64,000 nucleotides of DNA from the NCBI GenBank assembly GCA_023362775.1, contig JALMGJ010000003.1, positions 176,792,274 to 176,856,273 of the forward strand. Reading direction: 5' to 3'. The first letter of the stretch is position 1, and the number at the start of each line of letters is the position of its first letter. A program made the translations under genes and the position numbers. This DNA comes from Charina bottae (taxonomy: Eukaryota > Chordata > Lepidosauria > Squamata > Charinaidae). This document shows, piece by piece, positions 11,596 to 23,199 of this stretch. The notes beneath the pieces are model-generated. The model was not told where the DNA came from and searched no databases. It saw only the letters and a program-made list of their open reading frames with translations.

Positions 11596-12078
11596 CTCTA
11601 ATTCAGGGGTCCCCAACCTGTGGAACGTGGCCTGTTAGGAAGTGGGCTGCACAGCAGGAGGTGAGCAGTGGTGTCAGGAATGAGCCTGTCCCTGCCGCCA
11701 TGAGTCGGAGGAAGAGCAGCCGGTAGCAGGAAGAAGCTGGGAAGGCGCAAAGACACAGCCTGAGCCGGAACACCTGATTGGTGGGGACCCTGAAGGGGAA
11801 ACACCTCCACCTATCAGCGTGCGGCAAAGAAGGGCAGAGAGGCAGGCCGAGGAGCGCGAGGCCCAATTGGCCCCTGCTCGCAAACCCCCCCATCCGTGAG
11901 ATTGGCTCCCACCTGCAAACCCCGCCCCGTCCACACGATTGGCTTCTGCCTGCAAACCCCGCCCCCCATCCATGCGATTGGCTTCCGCCTGCAAACCCCG
12001 CCCCCCGTTCTGTGGAAAAATTGTCTTCCACAGAACCGGTCCCTGGTGCCAAAAAGGTTGGGGACCCCTGCTCTAATT
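11596..12078. mobile_element. hAT-type MITE with 8-bp target duplication (family 2), copy 2
   Basis: ctctaatt at 11596-11603 and 12071-12078 flanks a 467-bp element with near-perfect ends caggggtccccaacctgtgg and aaggttggggacccctg. It is longer than copy 1: it keeps a region around 11650-11870 (cacagcaggaggtgagcagtg) that copy 1 lacks, followed by about four units of gattggct..cctgcaaaccccgcccc. Confidence 0.92.
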
Positions 12079-12360
12079 TAAAAACCTGGCTTTTCCCCCA
12101 GGACTTCCCTTAGGATGGTTGGGTGGACCCTTTTAAGATGGGGAGGATATGGAAGAATGGTTTATTGTTCCCTCAGACAGCTGTTGCTTTATGTTATTTA
12201 TTTATTTATATTTCAAATTTCGTCACCGCCCATCTCCCTCAAAAGAGGGACTCAACAGAGGGATTCTCTTCGATAGGGACTCTTTTTTTGTTCTTTTAAC
12301 CTTCTGAAGCTGCCAGAGTTGTTTTGGGGTTGAATGGCAGAGAAATTAAATTAAATTAAA
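12079..12360 (+). mobile_element. L2-clade LINE 3' end, with a nested antisense L2 tail
   Basis: Plus-strand similarity to the L2 C terminus (KTWLFPQDFP at about 12084-12113) and to the 3' end (agctgccagagttg at 12310, then attaaattaaattaaaa). Between them, 12195-12245 (tttatttatttata.., ccgcccatctccctc) is an L2 tail in the opposite direction, implying a second insertion. Confidence 0.6.
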
Positions 12361-12399
12361 AATCAATATACAGTCTAGTTAAGGGAGTGCTATGTTGAG

Positions 12400-13480
12400 T
12401 TCTAGTTTCCCCCTTCTCAGGTTCTCTTATCCTTATATTAACTTGTATATAATTCTTTGTTCTCTATATTTCATCTTATTTCCCAACTAATATGAAACAA
12501 TATTAAACATGTTATAACAATCAAACTTAAGTCCCAAATGCCAAAAGATCCTTTTACCACATCATCTCTTTAAATCGATGAATCAATTCTTTAAACATTA
12601 AAGTATGTTGTCTATTCATAATTTATTCCATAGGTTAAGTCCCTATTCATCTCTTGAAGCATAGAAACAGTCTTTCTTCTTTATGGATGAAATAAAATTA
12701 ACTTGAAACAAAACTCACATTTATAACATATTTTGCTTTTTAATCATTATTCTATCAAAGGCTGAAGACTTTTCTTCTTTGTAACATAGTTGGAAACATA
12801 ATACTTTATCTCTGTCCCAAATTATGTCTTATTGCCCACAAAGTTTTTGCTAAATTCTGTCTCTCACATGAGCATTTACAAATCTTACTATTATATCCCT
12901 TCCACATCTTTATCAGAAAGCTTTATGTCTGGTAGCTTCTCATTAAGCTTGCAATAAAATATCCAGTTTTTCTACATTTTCTCTAATTCTTCTAAGTCTC
13001 AAATTATTTCTTCTATTCTGATCCTGTATAACAGCAAATCTAGCCTAATGTCTGTAATATTATTTTGAACTTTTCCAATATCAAGTTCATTTTTTGTAGC
13101 AACATCATATGCTTTGCCAGCAATCTGGGCAACCTCTGCAACTTGAGAAGACAATTCTTTTAGCTGTTCATTAACTTGTTCAAATATAACTGCCAAGTCC
13201 TGTCAGATTGTATGAGCTCACTTATCCCATTCCACCTTTAGTTCTTAGTTGAATTCTTTAATTAGATTTCCCAATGAGTCAATTTCAAAGCTTTGTCCTG
13301 AATGGTGCTCAATTTTCATGAGCTCTGTAAAAACATCCTCCTCCTCCACCATTTCTTTTTCATTCCTAGAGTGGGGTGCCACTTCAGGATCATCCATGTA
13401 AGCCTTAATTCCTCTGCCTTCTTTGGAATTACTTTTCTTAAGACATCTTTTTATTACTAATCATGCCAGTTAGCCAGATA
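12400..13480 (-). mobile_element. L1 LINE 5' part with ORF1 coiled-coil remnant
   Basis: A 65-codon minus-strand frame (13196-12999) reads FEQVNEQLKELSSQVAEVAQ and so on. Its heptad-like pattern of hydrophobic residues resembles the L1 ORF1 coiled coil. Its position upstream of the ORF2 pieces on the same strand supports one L1 copy split by later insertions. The rest of the interval is decayed. Confidence 0.5.
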
Positions 13481-14755
13481 TTTGTCAAAAAACGAACAGC
13501 AAAAATTATTGGAAAAGCTGGTTGAGAAGAGACCAATGCACCATCTTCTCTGGTGGCTAGCCACACCTTCCTTCTTCTTCATCCTTGGTGCTAACTTTCA
13601 AAGAAACCTGAGCACAAGCTTAAAATTTAACCCACTGATATCAGCAGGTACTTAGCATTGCCCAATTGTTTGGACTGTGTTCCATTATTACAGAAACTTG
13701 TTCTTTGCATTAAAAAAGAGTGCTGTTCTTATTTGAACAAAATATTATTTTGATCAGACTGTTCAGGAGTTAGCTTTTCCCCACTTTGTTCCACCCAACC
13801 AGTTGCAGTAGGAGAGAATGGTTCACACAGGAAATAGCCGACAGGCTGCCATGGAAATTTTTCCATCATCAAATCAGCACATAGAGTAGGCACTGAATAT
13901 TGATTGGCAGAGAGGAATAGAAGGTGCCTAGAACAGGAGCCAGGATAACTCTTGCTCTCAGATTTTGAAGACATCTAAATTCTATTCATTCTTCTCTGTG
14001 TCACAAGAATATAATAAGCCCTGTGATGGATCAGATCAATAACGTAGCATGCCCTAATTCCTGTCTTCCAACTGGATATGGGAATCAGCTCACATTCCTC
14101 AGAAAAGGATTGATATTCACCTGATACAACTGGTAATACAAAACTCATATAACAACTAGAACTATGGCAGGTGGACTTTAAACTTGATAAAAATTGGCAT
14201 GTTATTAACATGGATGTTTCTTGGCTACTCTCAATGACTTTGTCTATATGATTCTTTAAATCATGTGCACTGCCAGCTCTCTGCAGCTCTATTCAACCAT
14301 CATGATTCAGAACCATGATGAAACAGGACTCTTTATTATTTGGGACTCAAAAAAACTAGCAATGCATTTATCTTAAAATAAATAACACAAAGACAGCTAC
14401 TGCAAGTCTTGGCTACCACTGAAAGAGACAGTACATATTACAAAATGACATGTGTAACAAAATTCAGAGATTGTGGTTTTCAGTAGGTAACTACTGTAGT
14501 TGTAAATATGCAATCTGAGTTTCACAGGAAGCAAAATAGGTAGTGTGACTTTTATAGAAAATGAAGCAACCCACATACGTGTGTACACAAACACACAGAC
14601 ATGTGCATGCTTCTTACATTGTTTTTATTTAAAAAAAACCAAAAAACACTTCATCTACCCCGTTTATCATCATTTCCCACATTTTTTGCATGACACTGAA
14701 AACATTCTGCTCAGTTGTGTCCTGTGACATCTATCCTACATTTGAGAAGACGTTA
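13481..14755. other. Intron 10, no recognised feature
   Basis: AT-rich non-coding sequence with no exon or named repeat recognised. Confidence 0.55.
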
Positions 14756-16690
14756 AGTTTGTTTGTTTGTTTATTTATTTATCAAATTTATATAGCCGCC
14801 CATTTCATGAGAAGTGACCCTAGATGGCGTACAACAATTGAATAAAAAACAATATATATATAAAACAAGCATTTAAAAATATAAAAAGTCAACAGTAAAA
14901 AATTGTAAGTTAATTAAAATTTAAAAATATACAAACCCCAGGCAGAGAGAGAATGATTATATCCACCTCAATAGTGGAGCCATCTAAACATGGCTCCACT
15001 TCCCTGGGACCCCCGGCCTGGTGACATAACCAGGTCTTGAAGGACTTCTGGAACATCAAGAAGGATGGAGCTAACCTAATTTTGGGGAGGAGAATGTTCC
15101 ATAAGACAGGCGCTACGGCAGAGAAGGCCCGCTGCCCGGGACCTACCAAATGTAGGTCCCTGGCAGATGGTACCCGCAACAAGCCTTCTCTGCCAGATCT
15201 AATGGGATGGGCTGATGTAATCAGGGAGAGGCAGTCCCTCAGATAACCCAGCCCCATGCCATGAAGGGCTTTAAAGGTTAAAACCAGCACCTTGAATTGG
15301 ACCCGGAAGCAAACTGGTAACCAGTGCAGCTCATAGAGCAGAGGTGTAACACGTGCTGTCCTAGGAGCACACATAACTGCCTGTGCTGATGCATTCTGTA
15401 CCAGCTGAAGCTTCCAGATACTCTTCAAGGGCAGCCCCATGTAGAGCGCATTACAATAGTCCAATCTGGAGGTGACTAGGGTGTGAGTGACTGTGAGCAG
15501 AGCCTCCTGATCCAGGAACGGGCGCAACTGGCGCACAACACAAAGCTGTGCAAAGGCCCTCCTAGCCACAACTGCCACCTGCTCTTTGAGCAGGAGTCGT
15601 GAGTCTAGGACCCCCAGATTGCACACTGGGTCTGTCTGGGGCAGTGCAACCCCATCCAGCACCAAAGATGGCATAGCCCTAAAACCGCTAGGCCCCAAAA
15701 CCCAGAGCCGCTCAGTCTTGCCAGGGTTCAGCTGAAGCCTGTTGTTCCCCATCCAGAACCTCACAGCCTCCAGGATAAGACGTTCATGGCATCGCTTAAT
15801 TCGCCAGGGGCAGAGAAGTATAATTGGGTATCATCCAGGTACTGATGATACCACACCCCATGGCAATGGATGAGCTCACCCAGCGGCCTCAGGTAGATGT
15901 TAAAAAGGAGGAGAGAGCACTGAAACCTGCAGCTCTCCACATACAGTAGTAGGGGCCGAGGGAGGGACCTCTCCTCCCCAATCATCACCAACTGGAATCG
16001 ACCTCAAAGAAAGGAGGCAAACCAGCACAACACTGCATCCCACCCCCAATCCTCTGAGCCGATCCAGATTGATACCATGGTCAATGGTATTGAAAACTGC
16101 CGAGAGGTCAAGTAGGGCAAGGATGGATGCACAACCTCCATCCTCTGCCTGTGCCAGAGATCATCCAAAAGCACGACCAATGCCATTTCTGTCCCACACC
16201 TGGGTCTGAATCCTGACTGAAAAGGATCCAGCTAATCTGCTTCATGCAAGGCTCTCTGGAGCTGTTGTGCAAACACCTTCTCAACCACCTTCCCCAAAAA
16301 GGGGAGGTTAGATACTGGACGAAAATTGTCCAGTACAGTGGGGTCTAGCGATGGCTTCTTCAGAAAGGGCAAACCAAGGCCTCTTTAAGAGGTAAAGGAA
16401 CAACCCCCTCACTCAAAGAAGTGAACCACTGCTAGAACCCACTCACACGACACCCCCAGGCTGCTTTCACAAGCCAGGAGGGGCATGGATCTAAGGAGCA
16501 GGTGGCTGAGCTCACAGTCCTAAGGACCCTGTCCACTTCCTCAGGTCCAACAGATTCAAACCGTTCCCAGATAAGCAGGCAAGACTCCACCCCAGGCATC
16601 TCCTCTGGACCTGCATCAAGACCGGCATCCAACTGCGAACGAATCTGAGCAATTTTGTCCGACAGATGCTGAGCAAATTCCTCCACACAC
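14756..16690 (-). mobile_element. L2-clade LINE, 5'-truncated, RT to 3' end
   Basis: The minus strand reads, from 16690 downward, the EN-RT linker (FAQHLSDKIAQIRSQLDAG, SVGPEEVDRVLRTVSSATC), RT pieces, QYLDDTQLYFSAPGELSDAM, GNNRLQLNPGKTERLWVLG and CNLGVLDSRLLLKEQV, then RLDYCNALYMGLPLKSIWKL. The longest intact frame is 284 codons (15764-14910). The end is a gtttgttt/tatttatt tail at 14757-14782. The YADD-box Ala is Leu (YLDD) and there are several frameshifts. These motifs place it in the L2 clade rather than CR1. Confidence 0.9.
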
Positions 16691-16699
16691 CCCGGAAGT

Positions 16700-17700
16700 T
16701 ACATTGGGACAGAAGGGGACAAAGGGACTGACCACTGTCAAATATCAGGAATATAAAGTCCTGCTACTGGAACTTTCCATATTTTTCCCCAAAAAAGCAG
16801 CCAGAGGACGTGCAATATTTGGTCAGATATTTAGCTTTTGATTTCTGGGTGTTTGTGCTTTTAAAAATAACGTACAAATAGACAGATGCACATGACACAG
16901 TACTGTATACACCTCAAGGTAAAATTTCTTCTGTACCCGCCTTTGTCATTAACACACAGCTGTTAGATTTCAACACTTTTTATACCAATGGAGTTCTTCA
17001 GTTAGGGTTAGAACCAAGCCTTTTATATAGCTATATATTTTCCAATCCATCCCAATGTTCACCAGTGCCTCTTTCATTTTAAACTTTTTCCCAAATATAG
17101 GGTCCCCCAAGCAAAACTCCTGAGGTACCCAGTAAAATACTGAGAAAACATAAAGAATGCTTGGATCTGCTGAAAACTGAATGGTGATTGCCTTGTGCAA
17201 TTTTGCAAGAAGATAGGGAGGTATACAAAGCTTAAAATAGTATTTGCTGTAAAATAATGAAAGCAGCTATGTCTGCTTTTTTAAATCACACACTCTTAAG
17301 TATTCAGATCAAAATTACTTGAGACACCATATTTCTCCTCAAAATGAGAACGTCATAAACTATTACTGCATTTTCCTAGGAGAGAAACGCTTGTAAAATA
17401 TTTGTGAAAATTCTTGGGTTGGCTAAAAATACACCCAGTATGTTTCTGAGTAAAGTAAGTTTAAAAAGAGGTGATTTGTGTGCATGCAGTCATGAGCATT
17501 GCTGTCTGCTGCAGATTTCACAATACAGTTCAAGGGCATTTCAAATATCTAACATCAACCATTAATGCTTTTACAAATACAGATTAGCCATAATGGGGAG
17601 GGAATCTCTAATCACCAAGGAACATTGGTGCCATTCCAATGATGAGTCAGACTAATTTGTAACTAGTAAGCAATCCATACTGGGTTCTTACCATGATGAA
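16700..17700. other. Intron 10, no recognised feature
   Basis: Non-coding; nothing recognised on either strand. Confidence 0.55.
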
Positions 17701-17717
17701 GGTGAGAAATCGAATTG

Positions 17718-17746
17718 ATAAATAAATAAATAAATAAATAAATAAG
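17718..17746. repeat. (AAAT)n microsatellite
   Basis: Seven aaat/ataa units just 5' of the SINE. Confidence 0.9.
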
Positions 17747-17765
17747 TTGCAAAATTTGAGAAAAG

Positions 17766-18316
17766 ATGCTGGGATAGAAACCAGGAGACTGAGAGTTCTA
17801 GTCCCGCCTTAGGCGTGAAAGCCGGCTGGGTGACCTTGGGCCAGTCTCTCTCTCTCAGCCCTAGGAAGGAGCCAATGGCAAACCAGGAGACTGAGAGTTC
17901 TAGTCCCGCCTTAGGCGTGAAAGCCGGCTGGGTGACCTTGGGCCAGTCTCTCTCTCTCAGCCCTAGGAAGGAGCCAATAGCAAACCAGGAGACCGAGAGT
18001 TCTAGTCCCGCCTTAGGCATGAAAGCCAGCTGGGTGACCTTGGGCCAGTCCCTGTCTCTCAGCCCTAGGAAGGAGCCAATAGCAAACCAGGAGACTGAGA
18101 GTTCTAGTCCCGCCTTAGGCGTGAAAGCCGGCTGGGTGACCTTGGGCCAGTCACTCTCTCTCTCAGCCCAACTCACCTCACAGGGTTGTTGTTGTGGGGA
18201 AAATAGGAGGAGGAAGGAGTATGAGGTATGTTCCCCGCCTTGAGTCATTTATAAAAATAATAAAGGCGGGTTAGAAAATAAATAAATAAACAAACAAACA
18301 AACAAACAAACAAACT
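17766..18316 (+). mobile_element. tRNA-derived SINE with a four-fold 102-bp internal tandem repeat
   Basis: Compared with the full SINE at 19766-19985, this copy lacks the A-box head but keeps the B-box-like gttctagtcccgcc. The unit ccaggagactgagag...gccaatagcaaa repeats with an exact 102-bp period (starts 17781, 17883, 17985, 18087). The last unit runs into the normal SINE 3' part (ccaactcacctcacagggtt, ccccgccttgagtca, aataaaggcggg) and an aaat/caaa tail. Because 102 is divisible by three, long frames stay open on both strands; they are not genes. Confidence 0.92.
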
Positions 18317-18320
18317 TGTG

Positions 18321-18754
18321 CTGAAACACACGTTTGTTTGACCGGGTCCTTTCTATTTTCTTAATGGGAATTGTATTCCAATACACCTTGTGAGAGGCTG
18401 CTCTAGCACTACTTGCTTACATTTATAGGGTAGAATTTGTCCATTAACAGTTCATGCAGAGATGTCTTTCTGAATGAAAGCAGGTGGTTATAATTTAAAG
18501 TTGCTCCAAAGCAAATCAGAGATTTGAATTTCAGGATAAAATTGAAAGGATGAAAAGGTGATATACTCCCAGAAGGAGGCAGGAATTCTGAACAAAGAAT
18601 TTTTGTGACATTTAATCTCACAAAAATTGAACATAGAAGATGTATTCATCTCTTATTACAAAAAATAAAAAGTTTACTATCTGCAGATGACAATGATTTG
18701 TAGGAAATAGTATTTATATACCTAAAAAAATCAATATACTTTTTAATGTCTTAC
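18321..18754. other. Intron 10 next to exon 10, no recognised feature
   Basis: Non-coding, AT-rich. Confidence 0.55.
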
Positions 18755-18940
18755 CTAGCCGGACAAGATACTGTATTGTTAAAATAATCATGTTCTCCAC
18801 ACTTAGTAACTGATTCCCAGTTAAACCAAAAAGATCCAAATCTTTGTTTTCCAGCTGAGGAATCTTGTAGGAATTCACTAGCAAGGGACTTACTACAATG
18901 TCTCCAACATTCCCATAGAAATAAGGTAAAGTGCCATAAC
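18755..18940 (-). CDS. GREB1L: GREB1L coding exon 10
   Basis: Residues 472-533, 186 bp, phase 1 at both ends: [20 protein letters not shown], then [19 protein letters not shown] and [14 protein letters not shown]. The acceptor is gtttttaaag and the donor CTAG|gtaaga. The segment is hydrophobic and highly conserved in both GREB1 and GREB1L (compare PYLCGNLNDVVVSPLL in GREB1), which suggests a folded domain core. Confidence 0.95.
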
Positions 18941-19101
18941 CTTTAAAAACAAAAAAGACAAGCTCTAATCAAATTACTGCAGAATTGCTTTTCAATTGTT
19001 CAAATCTTATAAAATAAAAATTATTGTTAAGTAAGGAACCAAAATATACTTTCCCACAAAAGCATGAAAAATTCTTTTTAGCTGAGATGTAAAGACCATT
19101 A

Positions 19102-19501
19102 CAGGTAGTCCTCGCTTAATGAAGGTAATTGGGATTGGCAACTCCATCGCTAAGTGACGTGGTCGTAAAGTGCAACATCATGTGACCTCGCTGACTTACG
19201 ATGACAATTGTGGCAGTTCCGGCTGCCATTGTTAAACAAATCCCATGCGGTTGTTAAGCGAGATGTTACATGATTGCCATTTACAAACTCATGCTGGCTT
19301 CCCCACTGACTTCGCATGTCAGAAGCTGGCAGGGAAGGTCGCAAATGGTGACTACGTGACAGCAGCACACTGTGACTGTCATAACTAGTGGGGACTCTGT
19401 GATGGCCGCAACTACGAGGACTGGTTGTAAGTATCCTTGTTTAGCGCCATCATAACTTCAAACTGTTGCTGAACAAGTGGTTGTTAAGTGAGGACTACCT
19501 G
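19102..19501. mobile_element. 400-bp MITE with caggtagtcctc inverted ends, copy 2
   Basis: Begins caggtagtcctcgcttaatg and ends ttaagtgaggactacctg, exactly 400 bp like the copy at 8881-9280. It is internally diverged (ggctgccattgttaaac, gtcgcaaatggtg). Non-coding. Confidence 0.85.
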
Positions 19502-19765
19502 TCATAGGTGACGAAGAAATCGATGCATTTTAATGTCTAACAAAAATGAAGGAGGATAGTGTAGAAATGGTTGCAACATATAGATATCTTTTTCTACTAA
19601 CAGTAGTACTAACATCCCTCCTAAATCTCAATTTTAGCTCATTACCATAAACCCAATTCTAAAAGTTATATGGGGGATTGTTTAAATGCAATACTTACCT
19701 GTATCTGTATGCAATATGTAGTTTTTTTAAGCAACGGGCAACACAAGATTTTCATACTGCCTGTC

Positions 19766-19985
19766 AGTTTGGTGTAGCGGTTAAGGCATCAGGCTAGAAA
19801 CCAGGAGACCGTGAGTTCTAGTCCCGCCTTAGGCACAAAGCCAGCTGGGTGACCTTGGGCCAGTCACTCTCTCTCATCCCTAGGAAGGAGGCAATGGCAA
19901 ACCACTTCTGAAAAGCCTTGCCAAGAAAACTGCAGGGACTTGTCCAGGCAGTCTCCAAGAATCGGACACAATTGAATGGATTTAA
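19766..19985 (+). mobile_element. tRNA-derived SINE, near full length
   Basis: Starts agtttggtgtagcggttaag with an A-box-like gtgtagcggttaaggc. The B-box-like gttctagtcccgcc lies about 55 bases on, followed by the body ccagctgggtgaccttgg, gaaggaggcaatggcaaacc, actgcagggacttgtcc and the end gaatcggacacaattgaa. The promoter spacing is that of RNA polymerase III genes. Confidence 0.88.
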
Positions 19986-20287
19986 AAAATGTATATGTAT
20001 ATATTTTTTTAATTGTGGTACTTTTTTCTAGGTACAATGAGCCTTTATGTATCAGTAACTTGGCATGGGCCAATGTCTCAAATTCAGAAACTGAAATAGC
20101 TCTCTATACTTTGTTCTTTTATATCCAAATGTTAAATTCTAGCTCTAAAATGTATTATCCCACCTCTATAGGTAGAAGCAACTATGAACAATAGTTGCTA
20201 GCTCAGTGACAGAGCCCATTTTTTTCCCATGAGTTGTACATCCATATACTAGAAAGCTGCTGCCAATCAAGGTTGTCAATAATTTCT

Positions 20288-20380
20288 GTAAATCAGTGTT
20301 TCTCAACCTCAGTGACTATAAGATGTGTGGACTTCAACTCCCAGAATTCCCCAGCCAGCATATCCACACATCTTAAGTCC
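20288..20380. mobile_element. Short hAT-like MITE fragment (cagtgtttctcaacc end)
   Basis: cagtgtttctcaacctcagt, then gatgtgtggacttcaactcc and cagaattccccagccagca. The same words occur inverted at 57655-57778. It is a common reptile interspersed repeat; the superfamily is inferred from the end sequence. Confidence 0.6.
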
Positions 20381-20389
20381 TGCTGTAGA

Positions 20390-21469
20390 TAAGGCAGCTA
20401 CTTTTCTTCTTACCAAGACTTAGTTGTTCCCTAGAAGATTTCCTATGCAGAGCTTAATGTTTCTAGTCCTTTACTGCATAATTTTGGACTAAGGAGCACC
20501 TTTAATTTTTAATCTTTTCAATATTATGCTCGATGAAAACATTATTCAGCTGAATGGCAGAATGAAGGAGCAAGCTGCTGGCAAGCCTTAAGCTGCATTT
20601 ATATTAATAAGTGTTCTTTTGCTGTTACCCCCTCCAGTCCCAATTTTCTTTCTATGTCTGCACTCCACATGGCCAAGGCTGTAGAAGTTACTTGCAAGTA
20701 AATGCTCCTGTTTACTAGGGAAGAGTCTAGCCTGCGATCAGTTGTGACAAAATGAAACCGTCTTTGCAAAAAAACAAGCTTTCTTATTCCTAATGAAAAG
20801 ATAGCGGAGAGTCATTCTACCCATTCTGCCCACCCAGCCTCTCCCTGCAGAAATGCAACTGAGTTGTCAGCCAAGTTCTACTTCACAACAGAGGATTGGA
20901 GCAGCTCCTGCCATTTCATAGCTTTAAAAGGGAAACCCACAAGCCGTTTCATCAGGTGTGTGAGGTTGATTTGAAGGTGGTTACCATTTCTTGGGGGAGC
21001 GGGACTGGAGGCAGAGCCCAAATCACAAGCATCACTTAATATGTGTAATATAAGGACAGATAGTACTTAACACTTTAAGATTTTACACAAAACACTGCAG
21101 GTTTATCATCTTACATGGGAGCTCTGAATGTAATTTGGGCAGTATAATTCACAGCTGCATCTAAAATACTGAGGAGGAAAAATAAGCAAATAAGCTTATG
21201 AAGATATTAAAGTATTTTTACAGTTGTTCCTACTTCCTGTTTGTGGGTTGTAACAGAGCGTGGGATTTTTATCAATTGACATCCCTGATAAGTAACAAGG
21301 GAATAGGTTCAGTTCTCCTAAATAAGCACTGAAGTGCATATTTCTACACACGTTCAGTAACCTCTATCTACTATATCATTCAGTTGAAATATTTTATACA
21401 TACACAATTTTTTTTAAGGAGCACAATTCTTCAGTTTAATTGCTTACTGTTTAACATTTCTCATGTGAA
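20390..21469. other. Intron 9, no recognised feature
   Basis: Non-coding; no exon or named repeat seen. Confidence 0.5.
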
Positions 21470-21474
21470 GATAT

Positions 21475-21650
21475 TGCAGGATCAGGCATCAAAAAAACCC
21501 GGCTGGGCTTTGGGTCAGTCACTCTCTCTCAGCCCAACTCACCTCACAGGGTTGTTGTGGGGGAAATAGGAGGAAGGAGTATTAGGTACGTTCCCCACCT
21601 TGAGTTATTTATAAAAAATAATAAAGGCGGGATAAAAAAATCTAAAAAAA
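21475..21650 (+). mobile_element. tRNA-derived SINE, 5'-truncated
   Basis: ccggctgggctttgggtcag, aactcacctcacagggttgt, gttccccaccttgagttatt and aataaaggcggg match the 3' half of the SINE at 17766-18316. The tRNA head is absent. Confidence 0.85.
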
Positions 21651-22124
21651 AAGAGAGAATTTATTTTGGACTACATAGATTTTGGAGATTCTGGTCAGCC
21701 CAAAATTGCTTTGAAATGCTTAAGTTCTCTGAGATTCTGCAAATTGCAAGGACACAATGATTTCAGGGGCTGTGAGGAAAGCTATTTCCCCTCAGTTCTT
21801 TATGGAAAGGTCTCTATGAGCTGCGTATGTGCACCCTCTTTCCTTTAGGCTTGAACAAGAGCGTTCTAATGATCATCTGCAGTTATCTAAGGTACCTTCA
21901 GTTACACAGTGACTTTTCATCCCTTTGGGAGCACATAGATATATTTTTCTCCAAGGAACTGTAGTTCAAATTTTCTACCAAGATCATTTTTTAAGCATGC
22001 AAAGAATGGACGCCGTATTTAGGTTTCAGAATTTTAATCCAAAAATAAACAACAACAACAACAACAAAAGAAACCAGGAGAGTAACAACTGCAGATTATT
22101 GCACTTCATTACTTGAGAGCTTAC

Positions 22125-22262
22125 CTATTAGAATCACTGGTCTGATTCCTGAGTTAATCAGCAGATTTTCAGGAACTATTACAGTCTCCCCTGCAGGGAT
22201 GGGCTGAGGCTGTAAAATTCCAGTTAACATCGACTGGGGAACTGGGACAGATAAAAGAGGCT
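22125..22262 (-). CDS. GREB1L: GREB1L coding exon 9
   Basis: Residues 426-471 if the first acceptor (tttttatag) is used, 138 bp: [20 protein letters not shown], then [20 protein letters not shown] and RPVILIG. A second acceptor (ttatctgtcccag, exon start 22241) has a better pyrimidine tract and would remove seven codons without changing frame. The donor is ATAG|gtaagc. The [15 protein letters not shown] and [10 protein letters not shown] segments are clear GREB1L signatures; the matching GREB1 segment is more diverged. Confidence 0.9.
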
Positions 22263-22434
22263 CTATAAAAATACAGAAAGGGGACAAATCTATTACAAAA
22301 AGGCTCATACTGTGATTTGGCCTTATGAACAATTTAACAGGAAAGAAAACCATTCTCGTTCTACCAATCATTAAACACAATAAAACTCAAACTACATCTG
22401 CATTCCCTTTTGGGATTATAGTGAATTCCTTTAA

Positions 22435-22620
22435 ACAAGTGCTTCCCAAGCCTGGGTAAATTACCCAAAATTGGGTAAAAGTGGCTTTTCTTTGGGTAAC
22501 CACACATGGACCCATTAAATTGACTTAAAGTGTTTTACCTACATTGGGTAAAAAGGACTTTCTGATAAGCGGTTTTGGGTAATGAAGGAAAAAGTTTGGG
22601 TAGCACTGCTGTAAACCATG
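22435..22620. mobile_element. MITE-like repeat rich in gggtaa
   Basis: The ends agtgcttcccaagcctgggt and gtttgggtagcactgctg are imperfect inverted repeats. The interior repeats the word gggtaa about seven times. Possible flanking duplications are imperfect, so the class is uncertain (hAT-like ends). Confidence 0.55.
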
Positions 22621-22625
22621 AAGAT

Positions 22626-23199
22626 GCCCTATCTTTCCCTAGGTCATCCTTCCAAAAGTTACCTTTAAAAATCTAACAGTTTGTAACTGATGGAGGGGAA
22701 TTAGAGAGAAAAGGCTGCATACACACTTTCCTCCAAAGCTAGGTATTACAATAGTGCAGTTCACAAAAACTCCGTTGTAATATTACCTGTACAAAAAATG
22801 GAATTCAATACTAACCTATAAACTATCACATGCAAATGAATAGTGAAACATGGGCTCATTCTCAAAGCCTAATTGAATATTGATTTATCTTATCCAAGTC
22901 ACAATCTATTAAATCAAAACTTTAGACATAAAGGAGCCATAGAGCTTTTTGCAGATAAAGATGCTGCTGAAAGCACTAGGTATAAATCTTATCTCAGCTG
23001 TTATTGCAAGGCTTAATTAATGATTTGCAATAACTAAGCACAGAGAAAAATAGAGTGTATCTTTTTTTTAAGCTACAGAAATCTTTTTTGCTTTAATACA
23101 CAGTTTGTAACCCACCAGGAGAAATATCTGCAATTTGGTTTTTTATCTCTAGTCTGGAATACTGTTATCCATTAACATTTTATTTCAAAGCAATCCCAT
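22626..23199. other. Intron 8, no recognised feature
   Basis: Non-coding, AT-rich. Confidence 0.5.

Noticed and set aside
17688..18248. Long open frames on both strands (186 and 142 codons) with a repeated peptide
   Set aside because: They are a by-product of the 102-bp SINE tandem repeat, whose period is divisible by three.
19766..19860. Possible functional tRNA gene
   Set aside because: The A- and B-box-like blocks belong to a SINE. The sequence does not fold into a cloverleaf with paired acceptor ends, and it continues into the SINE body.
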